DNA of 64,000 nucleotides from the NCBI GenBank assembly GCA_003024785.1, contig PUQB01000321.1, forward strand, positions 97,501 to 161,500, given 5' to 3'. The first letter of the stretch is position 1; the number at the start of each line of letters is the position of its first letter. Positions 1 through 12,718 of the stretch are shown piece after piece. The notes beneath the pieces are model-generated. The model saw only the letters and a list, made by a program, of their open reading frames with translations. It had not been told where the DNA came from and made no database searches. The DNA is from Selaginella tamariscina. Lineage: Eukaryota; Streptophyta; Lycopodiopsida; Selaginellales; Selaginellaceae. Made by a program: the position numbers and the translations under genes.

Positions 1-747
1 ACACACATATATTTCTATATTAGTACTTTAGGTACAATATTACTTTAGAAAACTCTAGTGATATATTCGTATAATATATACACATGAATGTAAACACACA
101 TAAGTTTAAAAAGATACTGTTTATTCATAATTTAACTAAACTTGTCACGTCAATTTAATCTATATGTACATATGTATGCATAACAATGCATACATACATA
201 CATTATACACACATATATAGAACAATTAGTCAATTTTATATAATTATCTTGAATTTCATAAATGGAAATCTTGTAGGCTCTCGAAATCAAGTAGCATGTT
301 AAAAATATGTGTCAATTCAATATTAAATATTATTTAAGAAATGATAATTGACAATATTTGATGTTTAACTAGACATATAATATATAGTCTTACATATACA
401 TTTTAAATCATGTGTGAAACATGAAATCTCAACGTAATAAACATATGAATTTTCATAAGTATGTGTGTATAAATTTAATTTGCCATTATGGTTAGCTGCT
501 GATCCTTACAACTGTAAGTCTCTAAGTATACACATACATGTGTATGTGTGTTTAAGTACTTTGCGTGTGTGCGCGTGTGTCTTAACACAGTTAAGACATT
601 CAAGCATCGTACTTCGGTCGCTGAGAAAAAGTACATACAATATAATATAATATTGAATAATAATTAAAATTCATAAAAGAAACTATTTCAACCGTTAAAT
701 ATGTCATTGCTTTTTTTAAACTCTCTTAAACACATAATTAAATTGTA
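1..747. other. AT-rich intergenic DNA
   Basis: I see no coding exon here. The stretch holds short TA/TG-rich simple sequence and clusters of ATACATAC-type repeats. The open frames are low-complexity. Confidence 0.5.
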
Positions 748-1303
748 TTAACAATGGAGGAGCGTGCCGCAACAACTAACCCGTGCTGCTTCTTCATGAG
801 CCCGCCCGGGATCTATCTATAAGGTAATATACATATATCTAATGTTTAAATAAAAATCATAACCAAGATTAAGAAATTGTGCGTAGTATATTCTAGAGAG
901 ATCTTCAACTGCGAGACTTACCTCTCATAGAGCTCGCACAATTGATAAGAATCCAGCAGATGAGCACTACCCCAATCGCCACCGCAAGACCTGCTGCAAC
1001 AATCCCGAGCCACCACGTCACACCATGGTGTCTCCGGTGTGTGTCTACTTGCTCCTCCGGCGGAGGATAATAGTAATACTCCAGTGGAGGAGGAGGATAG
1101 TAGACACCAGGTGCTGGTGTGCACTGCGAGAGGCAATTACCGGAGCCGCAGTAGTTTACACCGATGCCGCAGTATCCGTTCCTACCGCAGCAGGAGGTAC
1201 CCGGACACAGCGTAGTTGACGGTGGTGCACATGCAATCTGAGCTCTGGAGAGTTTGTAGATTGAGTGAAGGAGGAGACATGTGAGTGGTATAGAGACTTT
1301 CAT
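748..1303 (-). CDS. Hevein-domain protein with C-terminal membrane anchor (2 exons)
   Basis: Exon 1 spans 1303-922 and exon 2 probably 812-748; the intron 921-813 has GTAAG and ATAG ends and keeps frame, giving about 148 aa. The start is the only Met before a hydrophobic signal-like N-terminus (MKVSIPLTCLLLHSIYKL). Residues about 25-63 hold eight Cys in hevein (chitin-binding type 1) spacing, including CCGRNGYCG and NYCGSG. A Pro/Tyr-rich linker (YYPPPPLEYYYYPPP) follows, then a transmembrane helix (about 97-118, WWLGIVAAGLAVAIGVVLI) and a short Cys/Ser tail. Known: hevein domains bind chitin or GlcNAc polymers. Inference: a surface-displayed chitin-binding protein with the lectin domain outside the cell. 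It has no kinase or chitinase domain, which is unusual for a membrane-anchored hevein protein. No frameshift was seen. The exon 2 assignment is less certain than exon 1. Confidence 0.75.
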
Positions 1304-1570
1304 CTTGTATTATTGTGTGACATGTGTTGGAGTTTAAGGGGTGTTTAGGGCGTGTATGTTTTACTCAAAGGGAGTTTGTTTTGGTGTGGGTGAGTGCTGA
1401 CGATATGATGGTTGACATCCCTACCAAAAAAATATAATATGTGTGTGTGCATGCATGTGTGTGTAATGCGCTTTCATTTGACTTGAGCGAAATAGTAAGC
1501 AGCAAATAAATAATGTCCCGTGCGTGCGTGCGGTGAGTGTGCGTGTGCATAGTATTATGTATATGTATAT

Positions 1571-1572
<2 letters not shown>

Positions 1573-1638
<66 letters not shown>
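1573..1638. repeat. (CT)n-(AT)n compound microsatellite
   Basis: About 21 CT units run directly into about 12 AT units. Confidence 0.95.
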
Positions 1639-1799
1639 GCATATGCATATATCCTTATGTAGATAAAATATGGTGTGTGTGTGTGTGAGAATGCGAATGT
1701 TCCTTCAGTTTTTCATGGATAAGGGAGGGACCGGATTTGATTAGATAACATCATCTTATAAACTAAAATAATTTAAATTTAATTTATTCTTTGAATCTA

Positions 1800-2010
1800 T
1801 TTAATATAAAACAACAATTCCTCAGAAATGAAAGAGCTGGATTTCCTTCTTTTAAACTTTTAAATGATTAGATCTCTTTCAGATATATCTCACATATTAA
1901 AACTATCCTTAGTTTAAAACATACTTACAAACATTAAAAAGTTTTAGTAACTCAATTGGTAAGTCAAAAATATATATGTACACATAAGAATTTATCTCTC
2001 TCTCTCTCTC

Positions 2011-2065
<55 letters not shown>

Positions 2066-3480
2066 AAGTATATGAAGTACATATAGCTTGATACATGTAC
2101 AGAAAATATACATATGAGATTTCATATACTCACTTATTAAGTAGCAAATGAACCTTTGATAATACACAAATTTTGTGTAGGAGAGAGAAAGAAGAATTTT
2201 CTATGAATGAAGTAAATAAGATTAGATTTTAACTGGTTGAGGAGTATATTCTTTTAGCATTAAAATCATTAAACTAAATAAGTCATTACATATAAAAGAC
2301 TCGTTTTTTACTAAAAATTTAATGACATCACATTACATTAATATAATTTACATAATAACTACATCATTTGTTAAAACACTATATAGACATTAAAAAATTA
2401 ATCACTTATTTTATTAGCAGGCTCGATTTATTTGTAGTACATATTCATACTTCATGTATATAAAATATATAAATATATACATAACATACACTCTAGCTTC
2501 AACACACACAATATACATATTACTTAATATACTATATGCACGCGGGCATGTTTGATTTACAGATGAAATAAGAAAGTCAAGTTATCTATTAACTTTATAA
2601 TACAAACAACAATTGTTCAACCATACACGTTTTCCTATTTGAAAATCTTAATGATAACGTTAATTTGATTTTTATTTCTTAAAAAATGATCTCACATATC
2701 AAAACTATATCATTCATATTTAAAACACATTTATAAATATTAAAAGGTTTGGATTTTTTTTCTTAAATATTGTATAAGGGTTCTTTTGTATCTATCTATC
2801 TATCTATGTATACACACATACATATATCAGAGATATACGTATATACTTGTCTATAAAAGTTATATATACATATGAGATTCCATATATCCACTAATTAACT
2901 AACAAATGCACTTGACTCCATTTTAAATAAATAAATAAAGACTAGTGATAACATTATATTATTTCACATTAATATAGCAAAGATATAGGAAAAAAATTAT
3001 ACATTGACATTCGGGACTATTAAGTTAAAAAACGAGCCTTCATTAAAGCATTGGCAATCAATTACATTAGAACTTACATTAGAAAAACAAAAGTAAAAGT
3101 AAACCATTTAATATAAAATAACAATTTTTTAATCATAATCACTAATGTTGTCTTATTGATGGCATTATAAGTTTGATTTACAAAATCATCTCACGTATAA
3201 AATCTATATCATTTATATTACACATTATAAAATTAAAATGTTTGAGTATTTATATACATAATTACATAACTATATATAATCATATATGCAATTATCTATA
3301 TATAGACTAGTGTAATTAATGCGTGATGAAATATTCTTTTTATCTGTACTTTAAAGTATAACCGTATGTATTCAATAAATCATTAAATTTATTTAGTATT
3401 AATAAAACAACATGCTTTCTCTGAAACTTTTAAAATTATATCACAAAATATAGTTAAAACACATTATACACACACACACA
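1800..3480 (+). repeat. Diverged local repeat family (about four copies)
   Basis: The motif order 'AAACAACAATT ... ATCTCACATAT.AAAACTAT ... TTTAAAACA..TT..AAA.ATTAAAA' recurs near 1810-1950, 2605-2750, 3115-3240 and more weakly 3400-3470. The longer copies are followed by 'GAGATT.CATATA..CACT.ATTAA'. I judged this by eye. It is probably old tandem duplication or a degenerate mobile element. Confidence 0.5.
1994..2062. repeat. (TC)n-(TA)n-(TG)n compound microsatellite
   Basis: Three dinucleotide tracts in series: TC, a short TA bridge, then about 19 TG units. Confidence 0.95.
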
Positions 3481-3696
3481 CACACACCACACACAATATG
3501 ATGTGTATACAAAGTATATATACATAATATGTCGAAAAGGAATATCCCTATAGCTAAAGTTTTATTGTTATGTCAATTAAACTTATTAGAATTTATAACT
3601 TACAAGAATAAAATATATCCTAACCAACAGGTTAAAACACATTTACACACACTTAACCTATGACATTTCACCTTCTCAATGAATTATCTAAACCTA

Positions 3697-5320
3697 AAAT
3701 GTACATTTAAAATCTAATTTAAAAACAAAAATATTGTATTATACAAACGCGGCCGTGACGAACAGTTGTTAACATTCAGGAGACATCAAATTAATAAATA
3801 TAAAAAAATTCCTGATATATAAAGAAAGACACTATTAAAATGCCATTTAATAAAAGGATCCTGATATTGTTACATTATATAGGTATTTTGTGTTAAAAAT
3901 ACGTTCATATATAACTAAGCTTAGGTGCTTGATATACATATAATACACATAGACACACACACAGACACTATTTATGTGTGTGTGTGTGTGTGTTTGTTAT
4001 ATTTTAAAGGGATCTTCAAGTTGTACAACCAGCATTATATATAATTATATTTACGATATTTCTTGTTTATCTACATATACATATGTCTGTAAAAAGAATG
4101 AAATATAAAATCCAGAATTTACATTTAACATTACTTTTATTGTAGTAAAGTAGAAGCTAGTTTAAGTATCCTCAGATACATACATACATACGTGTGCGTG
4201 TGCGTGTGCGTGCATGTGTGTGTGTGTATATATAAAGTGACCATTGTGAAACTGATTATGCAGAACAGATATTAAATCTATTAATTAGCTATTCAAAATC
4301 ACTAAGTAGATTTAACTCGTATTATATGTATCCTGTATTTCGTATGCACAGGTATCATGTACATACAACAAACTGATCTACATACTATGTACTACAAATA
4401 ATATACGTATGTGGGGACTAAATAGTTTGTTGTTTGTGTTAATAATGTAGAATGAAAAGTAATACTCTGAGTTATTCATTTATTCTAATACCTAAAATGT
4501 ACATTTAAAATACATTTTATGAAAGTATTGTATTATACAAACCACCAACACGTTCCGAGTTTGCGACGAAGAACAGTGTTAAAGTAGATTAAATATATGA
4601 AACATTTTTCGATATATATAAAAGTCACTGTTAAAAATGCCATTTAATAATAGGATCTTGTTAAACTAGATACTGTTACATCATACGTATATATAGATAT
4701 TTTATGTTTAAATACGTTTAATAGGTGTTTGAAAATCAAGTTAAAATAAATTCGAAATCTTCAGTTTAACATACATTTTTATATTAAAAATCTGTATTTC
4801 GTATAGCACTTATAAACGCTGTACTTTTATATAACAGTTTATTAAGTGTGTGTATGTGTGTGTATGAATGTGTATGTACTCTCTCTCTCTAAAAGTATAT
4901 ATTGTACAAATGGAGTTTAATAATGTGATAGTCATCTTATTATGTTTAGATATCCTTTTTTTTAAAAATTTAACCATACTCTGGAAACGATATTGGTAAA
5001 ATATAAACAATTATCATTACATTTTGGATATGCATTTGATATATATAATCAAATATACATATGTAGCTTTGAGTCACAGAAGTTAAATAATGTAGAATTG
5101 AAGTGATACATGAGTTTATACATTTCTGAATGAAACATCTCAAACAGTCTTTTTTTTTATAAAAAAGTATTGTAATATACAAACGAGTACCCTTTGCTGG
5201 TGACAAAATACAGTGTTAAAGATTCAGAATACATCAAGTTAAAATATATATATAATTATTTTTATTTATTTATATTTGTTATACAAAAACACTGTTGAAA
5301 TAGGATCATGTTAAACTACA
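3697..5320 (+). repeat. Three diverged copies of a roughly 200-bp unit
   Basis: A unit beginning 'TATTGTATTATACAAAC', passing 'GACGAA..ACAGTGTTAA' and ending 'CACTGTTAAAA.TGCCATTTAATAA.AGGATC.TG' appears at about 3697-3900, 4498-4720 and 5160-5320. The copies share orientation and are spaced about 660-800 bp. No ORF is preserved. Confidence 0.6.
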
Positions 5321-5551
5321 GTTAGCTTTTATATTTATATATTTAACGGAAGCCTAAGATTTGAATTTCTTTATTTAAGGAGAATCTCGAAACAATTGAT
5401 ACTGGAAAAGGTTTTAAATCAATAACAAGAAAATAATCTAGATGATTATTTTGTTAGAACAGCTTTAAATATATGTAAATGGCGGTTTCAACATCTTGTT
5501 TAAAAATTAAAAATAAAAATGCAGATAATTAAAGTCTATTTAGTTTTGAAA

Positions 5552-5562
5552 AACCCTAATGG
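5552..5562 (+). promoter_or_regulatory. Telo-box-like element before the FYRN/WD40 gene
   Basis: The string AAAAACCCTAA lies about 160 bp upstream of the first recognisable coding exon. AAACCCTAA boxes are a known feature of plant 5' leaders. An ATG that directly follows opens only a 16-codon frame. Confidence 0.4.
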
Positions 5563-5648
5563 CGGGAAAGAAACAGGGTATAGGGTTAGGGCGAAATCGG
5601 CGCTCTTGAGGAGCCGCACTGAAGACTGAATCAGGTCTCTCATCTCAC

Positions 5649-5651
<3 letters not shown>

Positions 5652-5691
<40 letters not shown>
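5652..5691. repeat. (CT)n microsatellite
   Basis: About 20 CT units just upstream of the first FYRN-domain exon, possibly in the leader or first intron. Confidence 0.95.
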
Positions 5692-5695
<4 letters not shown>

Positions 5696-5719
5696 GCGTT
5701 GGTGCATAAGACAGGAAAT

Positions 5720-8700
5720 ATGCGGCGGCAATCATCGGTTGAGATCGAATCACTTGGAACAATATACAGAGGACCATGGGAGAAAAAATACTGGAGTAGT
5801 TCCAGGGTACGTTTATATTAAACATAGAATATAAATGATTAGTAGAAAGAATGGTGTAAGTAGTAACATTCTTTATATTTAACACACACACACTGAAGCT
5901 ATTTTGAAAAAAAAAAAATGCAGGGAAAGGATAGTACCCATATCCAGTGGGCTATCGAGCAACAAGAAAGGAAGGTGGTCACACATACAACATGGAAAAT
6001 CCGAACTGGAGCCCGCGGTCCCTTGTGTGTGGTACTTTAACTTCTTGAACTTTACATACTGTAATATTAATATTGTGGTGGATGCAGTCTATATATATGT
6101 ATATGCATATGTGGATATCTATAATGATCTCAAATGTATTCATAGATACGTAGTGGGGAGGTTGAATGTTTTGGACCGACTCTCAACTCGGCTTGGGAGG
6201 CCATTAGGAAAGCTCAACACGGGGGGAATAAGAGACATTATTCTTCCATCAATGGAGCGGAGGTACTTCATGCATATATATGTATGTACGCATGTATGTT
6301 TATTACACCTTCGGTATATAATAGAGCATTGTGTATTGTATTATGTAATATAGCAACTTACCATATATGTAAATGCAGATGTTTGGTTTCACTGATGCTG
6401 TTGTACAACATCTTCTCCGGGGGCTTTTATCCTCTGGAAACGAGGAAACAAAAAGCAAAAGGTGGTTTTATTTCCCTTTTCGGTCTGTAACATTTTGAGG
6501 CACGCTTTAATTGTATATGTTAATATATATTTTTATAGAGAGAGGGGGAAGTTTGTAGTTTACCTTCATTGACATGTACATGTTGTGTGTGTAAAGACGT
6601 AAATACTGAAATATCCTCTTTCTACAGTTGAGGAAGAGAAAGTGCCAAGCAATGAGAATGAGGGCAAATGCAATGAAGTTCCTTCAGTGATACGTAAACG
6701 GGTTTGTCTAAGCCTCATAATCAGGAGTTAACTTCAGTTAATAAGCGTGGAAAAAAGTCTGAAAGCTCCAGTCCAGTTCAGAAGATTGTAAACACCAGAG
6801 CGTGGATGAGGCCAATAGTAAGTGCGTGTTGTGTGGTAGGTTTCATATAATTGCAGACACAATAACACCTAGATAAATGTTATTGTTTGTGTCTTATAAA
6901 ATTCTTATATAGAAAATGACGAGCATTATGTATCTGACTCGGAACCTGAAGACGAGAATATAAAGTTAAAGAGTTTGATCCAGTACGTACCCGATTCCAT
7001 CGGTAGGTTCTCTCTCTCTCTTACACACACACACAACAAGAAGAGAGAGAGAGAGAGAGAGAGAGGAACATGGCATGTCTGTGTCACTATTAATGTATAT
7101 CAATTATATATTTAATATATGAGCTCTCGTATACACGATAATAAGTCCGTACATTAACTTACTTCTGTACAGAGCCTGAAGATGAAGGAGCTAGGCATGC
7201 AGACATGTTCATGGGAAACCAGGCTAATGAATTGCGGGATACCACCATTGGTAAGTCCATTTTCTATGTTTTGTCTCACTTATTCTATCTATACATATAT
7301 GATGGGATTTAAATGTGCAATCTAATTATCCATGTATATCATTGAATGAATTTCTGAAGTATATAAGACATCAAGCGAGGGAGCAGCTACTAATCAACCA
7401 AATTTGAACTCGGGCAATGAACCGCAAGATTCTCCCATCTGTAAGCATACTTGGTGATAATATACATATATATAATGCGTTCAAATGTATGCAGTTTCAA
7501 ATCAAGCCGACTCGCCTGGGGAAGAGATCACTAGATGCATGCTATCTGTTCTTCTCCCGACGGCTGTGCCTTTAATGAAAAAAGATTCCGGAATCAGGAC
7601 CGAGAATGATTCTAGAATCTTGGAGGAAGACTCCTTAAACGAGCTTGAAAACGAAGAGAAAGACGATTTCATCGTCAACAAGTTGACATAACAGCTCCGG
7701 AAGGTAACTCTCTCTATATGTTTAGTTTAGTCTTATTCTTGTTCTGTCTCTCGTATGCGTGTGTGTGTACATCTCTTGTATATTAATGCTTTTTGAAAGT
7801 TTACCCATTTTCAGATTTCGCACTTTCTCTGGAAAGACACAACTCCACGGTACTAAAGCCACTTTTGTAACCTAATTATACGATATACATGTAACTTATT
7901 TAGTTAATTGCATATAGTTATACTGTTATCACAAACACAGATAATTAACATGACGTATATATCTAAGTATTTGTTGATCTGGCTAAACAGGCAGTGGAGC
8001 TTAACTCAAGTAAAGCTATCGACGGACAGGAAACTAACTTGAAAGTAGATGTGATCAAGCATTCAGAACTGGTTATATATGTAATCTCACGCACGCCCTT
8101 TATGTGTGTGTTCGTTTATAGGTGTTGCTAATATCTTAATTTATCTTCGCAGGGAGATGAACATTATTCAAGCCTGAAAGAAAGTAAAACGAATGATGGG
8201 CAGTTAACTTCCTCGGAACTCCTACAAGCAGTTGCTGAGATTGAGCACCAGAAAGCCGGTAATTATGTGTGACGTTGTGTGCACGCATGCGTGTGTTTCT
8301 TTTATTGTGGTGTGTATGTGTTATGATTTACTGAGCAGGAAAAGGAACCTTGTCCAAACTTCGAAGGATTTAAACCTGTGAATAGGCAGTTAACGTCCTC
8401 AGAATTGCTACAACCATTGTTGCAATTGAGCATCCAGAGCCGGTAATATACGTATCCACACACATACACGCACGCACACACATATATATGTAAATTATGT
8501 ACGATGGAAGAGCACATAATAACGCTATTGTATATCGGTGTTAATGTGTGTATGTATACAAATGTGGTTTGTTTCAGCAGGTAAGAGCATCCACAACCGT
8601 AATAGACGTTGTGCTCAATTTGAAAGGCCAAGAAATGGACCTCTGTGTCTGCTGCGGTTCTTTGGATTACTCTCGTATACATTTGTACATTTATCGTTTA

Positions 8701-10580
8701 TACGTTATGCAAGACCTGCAAACGGATGCAAAGTTCATCCAGTCCTTTTATTTGGAATCCTCATTGAAGGTACGCTCTCTCTCTCTCTCTATATATATAT
8801 ATAGTGATATGTACCTGTATGCGTGCGTGCGTGTACGTGTCTGTGCTGTTGTGGTGTTAATACATTCTTTGCCAGGTACCGGTTGACAATGGAATACAAT
8901 TTACTTTAGACAATGAATATCTGCTACTGCTTGGATGTTTTTCATTTCCGGACACAAAACTAACAGCCCAATCTAACATAGTACGGTTGGTCCCTCTTAA
9001 TAAGTCTAAGGTTAGTCTTATTAATTATATTAATATCAACATTATTAATTTAGTATTGATACATGTTAATATCAGGAGGATTATAAGCTAGAGCTGGTGG
9101 CTGATACGATATTGAGATGCATCTTAGTTAGTGAGTCGAACTCCGTGCTTGCTGCTGGTGACCGAGGTTACTTAAAAGAATGGGTAAGGATCTCACTTGG
9201 AGGTAAGCCTTGTATTGATATTAATAAATAAACTGTTATTAAATATTTATTCTTATTTGACTCGTTTAAACATTAGAACTAGTGGTCACTATCTGAGCAT
9301 GCATATGCAGGCACTGTCGAGAGGAAACAGTGCTTCCTAGTGCAACTTACAAGGGAACACCATTCCGTACAATTACAAGGTTGCTTGCCGTACCAAAGTC
9401 TGTGCAGCTTGTCATCGGATCTGATAACGATGGTTCCTTCGCTATGTGGTACTCTCTCTCTCTCTCACACACTTGCGCGCGCGCGCAAGCAGTTTTAGAC
9501 GTATGCATGTGGCTAAGAGAGCTGGCTTAACATCCTTGTAGGGACATCTCCAAGAGGCAACTCCTATCAACATGGCACACTTCAGAATATTCTTTCCTCA
9601 AATTTCATGTGGTAAGTATGCATATACATATCTATAAAATTTACTTATGATGCTTTTCTTTTCTAATAGGTGGATGTCTCTCTGGTGAACGGTGTCAAAG
9701 ATCCTATTATTTGTCTGCTTGCTGAGGTTGTAGAATCACGGGAATATAGAAGCTTCTGGAGGATTGTTGCCCTTGAGAATGAGGATTTATTCGTTGGAAA
9801 CAAACGAGCGACAGGTGCATATTTAACTGTGTGTATGCTGGTATCATACACACATTTTACTAGATATGCATACGACGATACCATACATTTACAGCATATA
9901 TGCATAATGAGAGATCTCCCAATTATACACTTTCATATGTATCTCGTCTGCACGTCCATAACAGCGATTGATACGTCGAGCATCTAGAGCATGTGTATAA
10001 ATAAGCATCTGTGTGTTCGTATGTATTTTCAAAATGTTTGTTGTTTTCCAGAATTTGTGCAGGGGCTGTTATGGGACGTTATGGTGTTGCAGGCACGGAT
10101 GATGGACGTGTATTTGTCTTTGAGTTTTCAACAGGCAGGACCGTGGTGGAAATGCTGGAACAAGGTACACGCACACACACACCACACACACCTGTATTCT
10201 TATGTCTTATATGCGTAATTGATAATAATCTTGATAGTTGTTCTCAATAATACTTGTAATATATAATGTCTACCAATTTTTCAGATTCCAGAATCGTCCA
10301 TGTAGGAACTACACCTGCTGCAGGTGTACTCGTAACTGTTGGTAAAGATGGACGAGTCATTTGTACATATGAAAGGTATGACACACACAGACAAGCACGT
10401 GTATATGCTAACAATATGATTGTTCATGTACTTATTTTAATAATTTTAACTTGTCTAGTAACACCATTTTGCAGAATAAGAATCGTCGGGACCTTTTACA
10501 GGTGTACTACTAATCGTTCTGTACATATAATAGGTTGTGTGTGTGTACAAACACATACGTACATAAAAATCATCTTTTAA
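5720..10580 (+). CDS. FYRN/FYRC-domain protein with C-terminal WD40-like propeller (about 20 exons)
   Basis: Likely exons: 5720-5806, 5924-6031, 6146-6262, 6379-6461, 6628-6817, 6913-7002, 7173-7250, 7360-7440, 7495-7703, 7815-7849, 7991-8071, 8153-8258, 8339-8442, 8581-8769, 8876-9010, 9076-9183, 9311-9448, 9542-9611, 9670-9814, 10052-10164, 10285-10375 and a last one from 10475. The N-terminus reads GTIYRGPWEKKYW, then YPYPVGYRATR in an offset frame and ARGPLCV (FYRN). GPTLNSAWEAI and MFGFTDAVVQHLL follow (FYRC). The middle is acidic and low-complexity. The C-terminal half has WD40-type strands such as SDNDGSFAMWDISKRQLLSTW (split over exons), GVAGTDDGRVFVFEFSTG and LVTVGKDGRVICTYER. FYRN/FYRC occur in chromatin proteins, so a nuclear role is inferred. 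Several exons need a 1-nt shift to stay in family frame (about 5934, 5997, 6450, 6710, 7688, 8424, 9325, 10055). The start and last exon are uncertain. The 3' end converges with the amine-oxidase gene. Confidence 0.75.
7041..7065. repeat. (GA)n microsatellite in intron
   Basis: About 12 GA units in an intron of the FYRN/WD40 gene. Confidence 0.9.
8153..8442 (+). repeat. Tandemly duplicated exon pair in the FYRN/WD40 gene
   Basis: Exons 8153-8258 and 8339-8442 share 'CAGTTAAC.TCCTC.GAA.T.CTACAA' and end at near-identical junctions (GCCGGTAAT). The encoded stretches are QLTSSELLQAVAEIEH and, after one 1-nt correction, a close match. This indicates duplication of one exon with its flanking intron. 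Confidence 0.7.
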
Positions 10581-10583
10581 TTT

Positions 10584-12101
10584 TCAGTTTAGAATCGGGA
10601 GAAGCGCCTGTGCAGCTCTCTTCCCGGAGACAAGCGCCCCATCAAAAGTCGCCGAGTCAAGATGATCCCCACAGAGGTATATACCCCCACGAACTCTAGT
10701 CTCCTTAATAAGATTCGTCGGAGGACACTGGTCAGGCTGTGCATAAGGTATCCTATACGTCCTCAAGTGTCTCCATTTGCTGACCTGTTCAATCCCGAAC
10801 CACGTACTTAGCTCGTCCTTCACCATCTTCTCAAGCTCTACCTCGGTATATTTCGGGTATGTTCCAATCAGAGAGACAGATACAGGCTTTTCCCAGGCGG
10901 TGCGTATGAGGAACACACATTGGAGATGAAACACATGTTGTTCACTATTCCTTCACCGGATCCATTCAGGTACAACACAGGCTCTCTAGTAGGTACATTC
11001 TCCGTGGAGAAATACATACAGACCGTACTCCGAGGGGCTTACGTGTGTGTAGCAGTACAGAGTCTTTCAGTAGACGTGCTGCCTCTGGACCTTCTACAGC
11101 GAGTATCACGCCATATTTCGAGTTTAAGAGTTCTCCAGACTTGAGCTTTACTCCTGAGGAGGTACCGTCTTCCTTTACAAGGACCTGTTCGACCTTGGTG
11201 TTCAAGTATATGGTTCCTGTGGGGAGCGTACTGGCTAGCTGACAGGGGATCTCACCTATACCATACATGGGAAGCGTGTTCGGGCCTAAGGCTAGGCACT
11301 TCAACACAAACTCAAACAGTCTGAGGTTGTACGGAGTTCACGGTCGAAGAATATACCCCCGAAGAACGGCCTGAAGAATGTGTCCGTGATGTTCTTGGAG
11401 AATCCGGCGTTGGAGAGCCTCTGCTGTATAGTGACTTCTGGGGAGGTGAGTATCTCATTATACGGTTTTACGGCAGCTTGAAGACGGACTATCCCCACAC
11501 GGAGCTTATCCAGGACGGTTCCGATGGGGTTACTTAGTGAGAGAATCCCGTCTAGTGGGTGCCGGAACGGGTCGGACACACGGTGGAAGGCTCCCTTGTA
11601 GAAGACTAAAGCTCCAGCGTAGAAGTTTTGGAGGTTTAACTCTTCGTAGTTGAGTATTCTACGTGCTTCGGGGTATGCAGAGATGAATATCTGGAAGCCT
11701 CTGTCCAGGATGTGGCCGTCCAAGGTATCTGTTCGTACACGGCCTCCTACACCGTCTGAGGACTCTAGCAGGCGGAAAGAGATGTCCTCTGTGTGTAAGT
11801 GTTTTGCTGCTGCCAGTCCTGCTAGGCCTCCCCCGACTATTATCACGTCTACTTCTGAAGGTGCGTCTTGTTCTAGTGTTGTGCCTTCTGTTTCTGGGGT
11901 GTGTTTTGTGCCACTAGCGTGCAGGACGATGTGTGCGGTGTGTGTGTATGTGTGTGTAAATGTGCGTTGTGTGTATATCTAGATAAGAATGGTGTTTCTA
12001 TAGAGGGTTTTGCACGTACCGGTGAGGGAAATGGCGCTTGGATGGTGGGAAGCGAGGGATAGTGTTTGAGCGGCCATAGCCACAGGTAATGTCATCTCCA
12101 T
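10584..12101 (-). CDS. FAD-dependent amine oxidase / phytoene-desaturase-like oxidoreductase
   Basis: Exon 1 (12101-12020) starts MEMTLPVAMAAQTLSLASHH, Ser/Ala-rich like a plastid transit peptide. A short intron leads to exon 2 (11913-10584). Exon 2 opens with a Rossmann dinucleotide motif (VIIVGGGLAGLAAA) and an Arg-rich FAD signature (GVGGRVRTD). It ends with the C-terminal FAD-contact motif of amine oxidases (YLCGDHLDSATFDGALVSG). The length, near 470 aa, fits plant plastid FAD oxidoreductases annotated as amine-oxidase or protoporphyrinogen-oxidase-like; the substrate is unknown. Family frame is interrupted by apparent 1-nt losses near 11925 (A run), 11320, 11030 and 10888, with excellent similarity on both sides of each. 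So this is either a recent pseudogene or a sequence with residual indels. It is convergent with the FYRN/WD40 gene; the stop lies almost against the last plus-strand exon. Confidence 0.8.
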
Positions 12102-12555
12102 ACTAGACTTTTATTAAGTATGATTAGTTTTGATGTCTATAATACAAGTATTCGACCGTATTACTCTAGTGAAGTATACGATACATACCCAGTATATTCC
12201 TATATGTTAATAAAAGTCTAATAAAATATTAGTAATCTATTAAGTACAATCATATCAACTAATCATTGTAACATTTAAATAGCTCAACCTGAATTATATG
12301 AAATTATAATCAAGACTCTCTGTTGTATTTAAAAAACAATATTAGAGATTTATTTGATTTTGTTTATTAATATCCTTAACGGAGTTAATCAATACTATAT
12401 TGAATATGTAAACTGTAAAATAACGTTTGAAATTTTCCTATATTGTTGTTATTTGCATATTTTAAATGTTTAAGAGAATAATGTACAATTATTAATCAGT
12501 CAACTATTTGATATCAACACATAAAATCTGGGAAATTTACACACACACCAGGGGT

Positions 12556-12620
<65 letters not shown>

Positions 12621-12661
12621 CAGAGAGGTAATATTTAAATCTATGAAAATTAAATTGGTAA

Positions 12662-12718
<57 letters not shown>

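Larger units (their letters stand above)
1304..5550. other. Repeat-rich spacer without recognised genes
   Basis: Very AT-rich DNA with long microsatellites and at least two families of diverged local repeats, annotated separately. No exon with a recognisable protein signal was found on either strand. Confidence 0.5.

Noticed and set aside
1945..1975. Second A-box-like string (TAACTCAATTGGTAAGTC)
   Set aside because: No matching B-box within 80 bp and AT-rich flanks.
3470..3500. Possible CRISPR-like regular short repeats among CA/TG tracts
   Set aside because: They are simple microsatellites without spacers, in a eukaryotic context.
10920..11982. Plus-strand ORFs across the amine-oxidase gene
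   Set aside because: Antisense shadows; the minus strand has clear FAD motifs.
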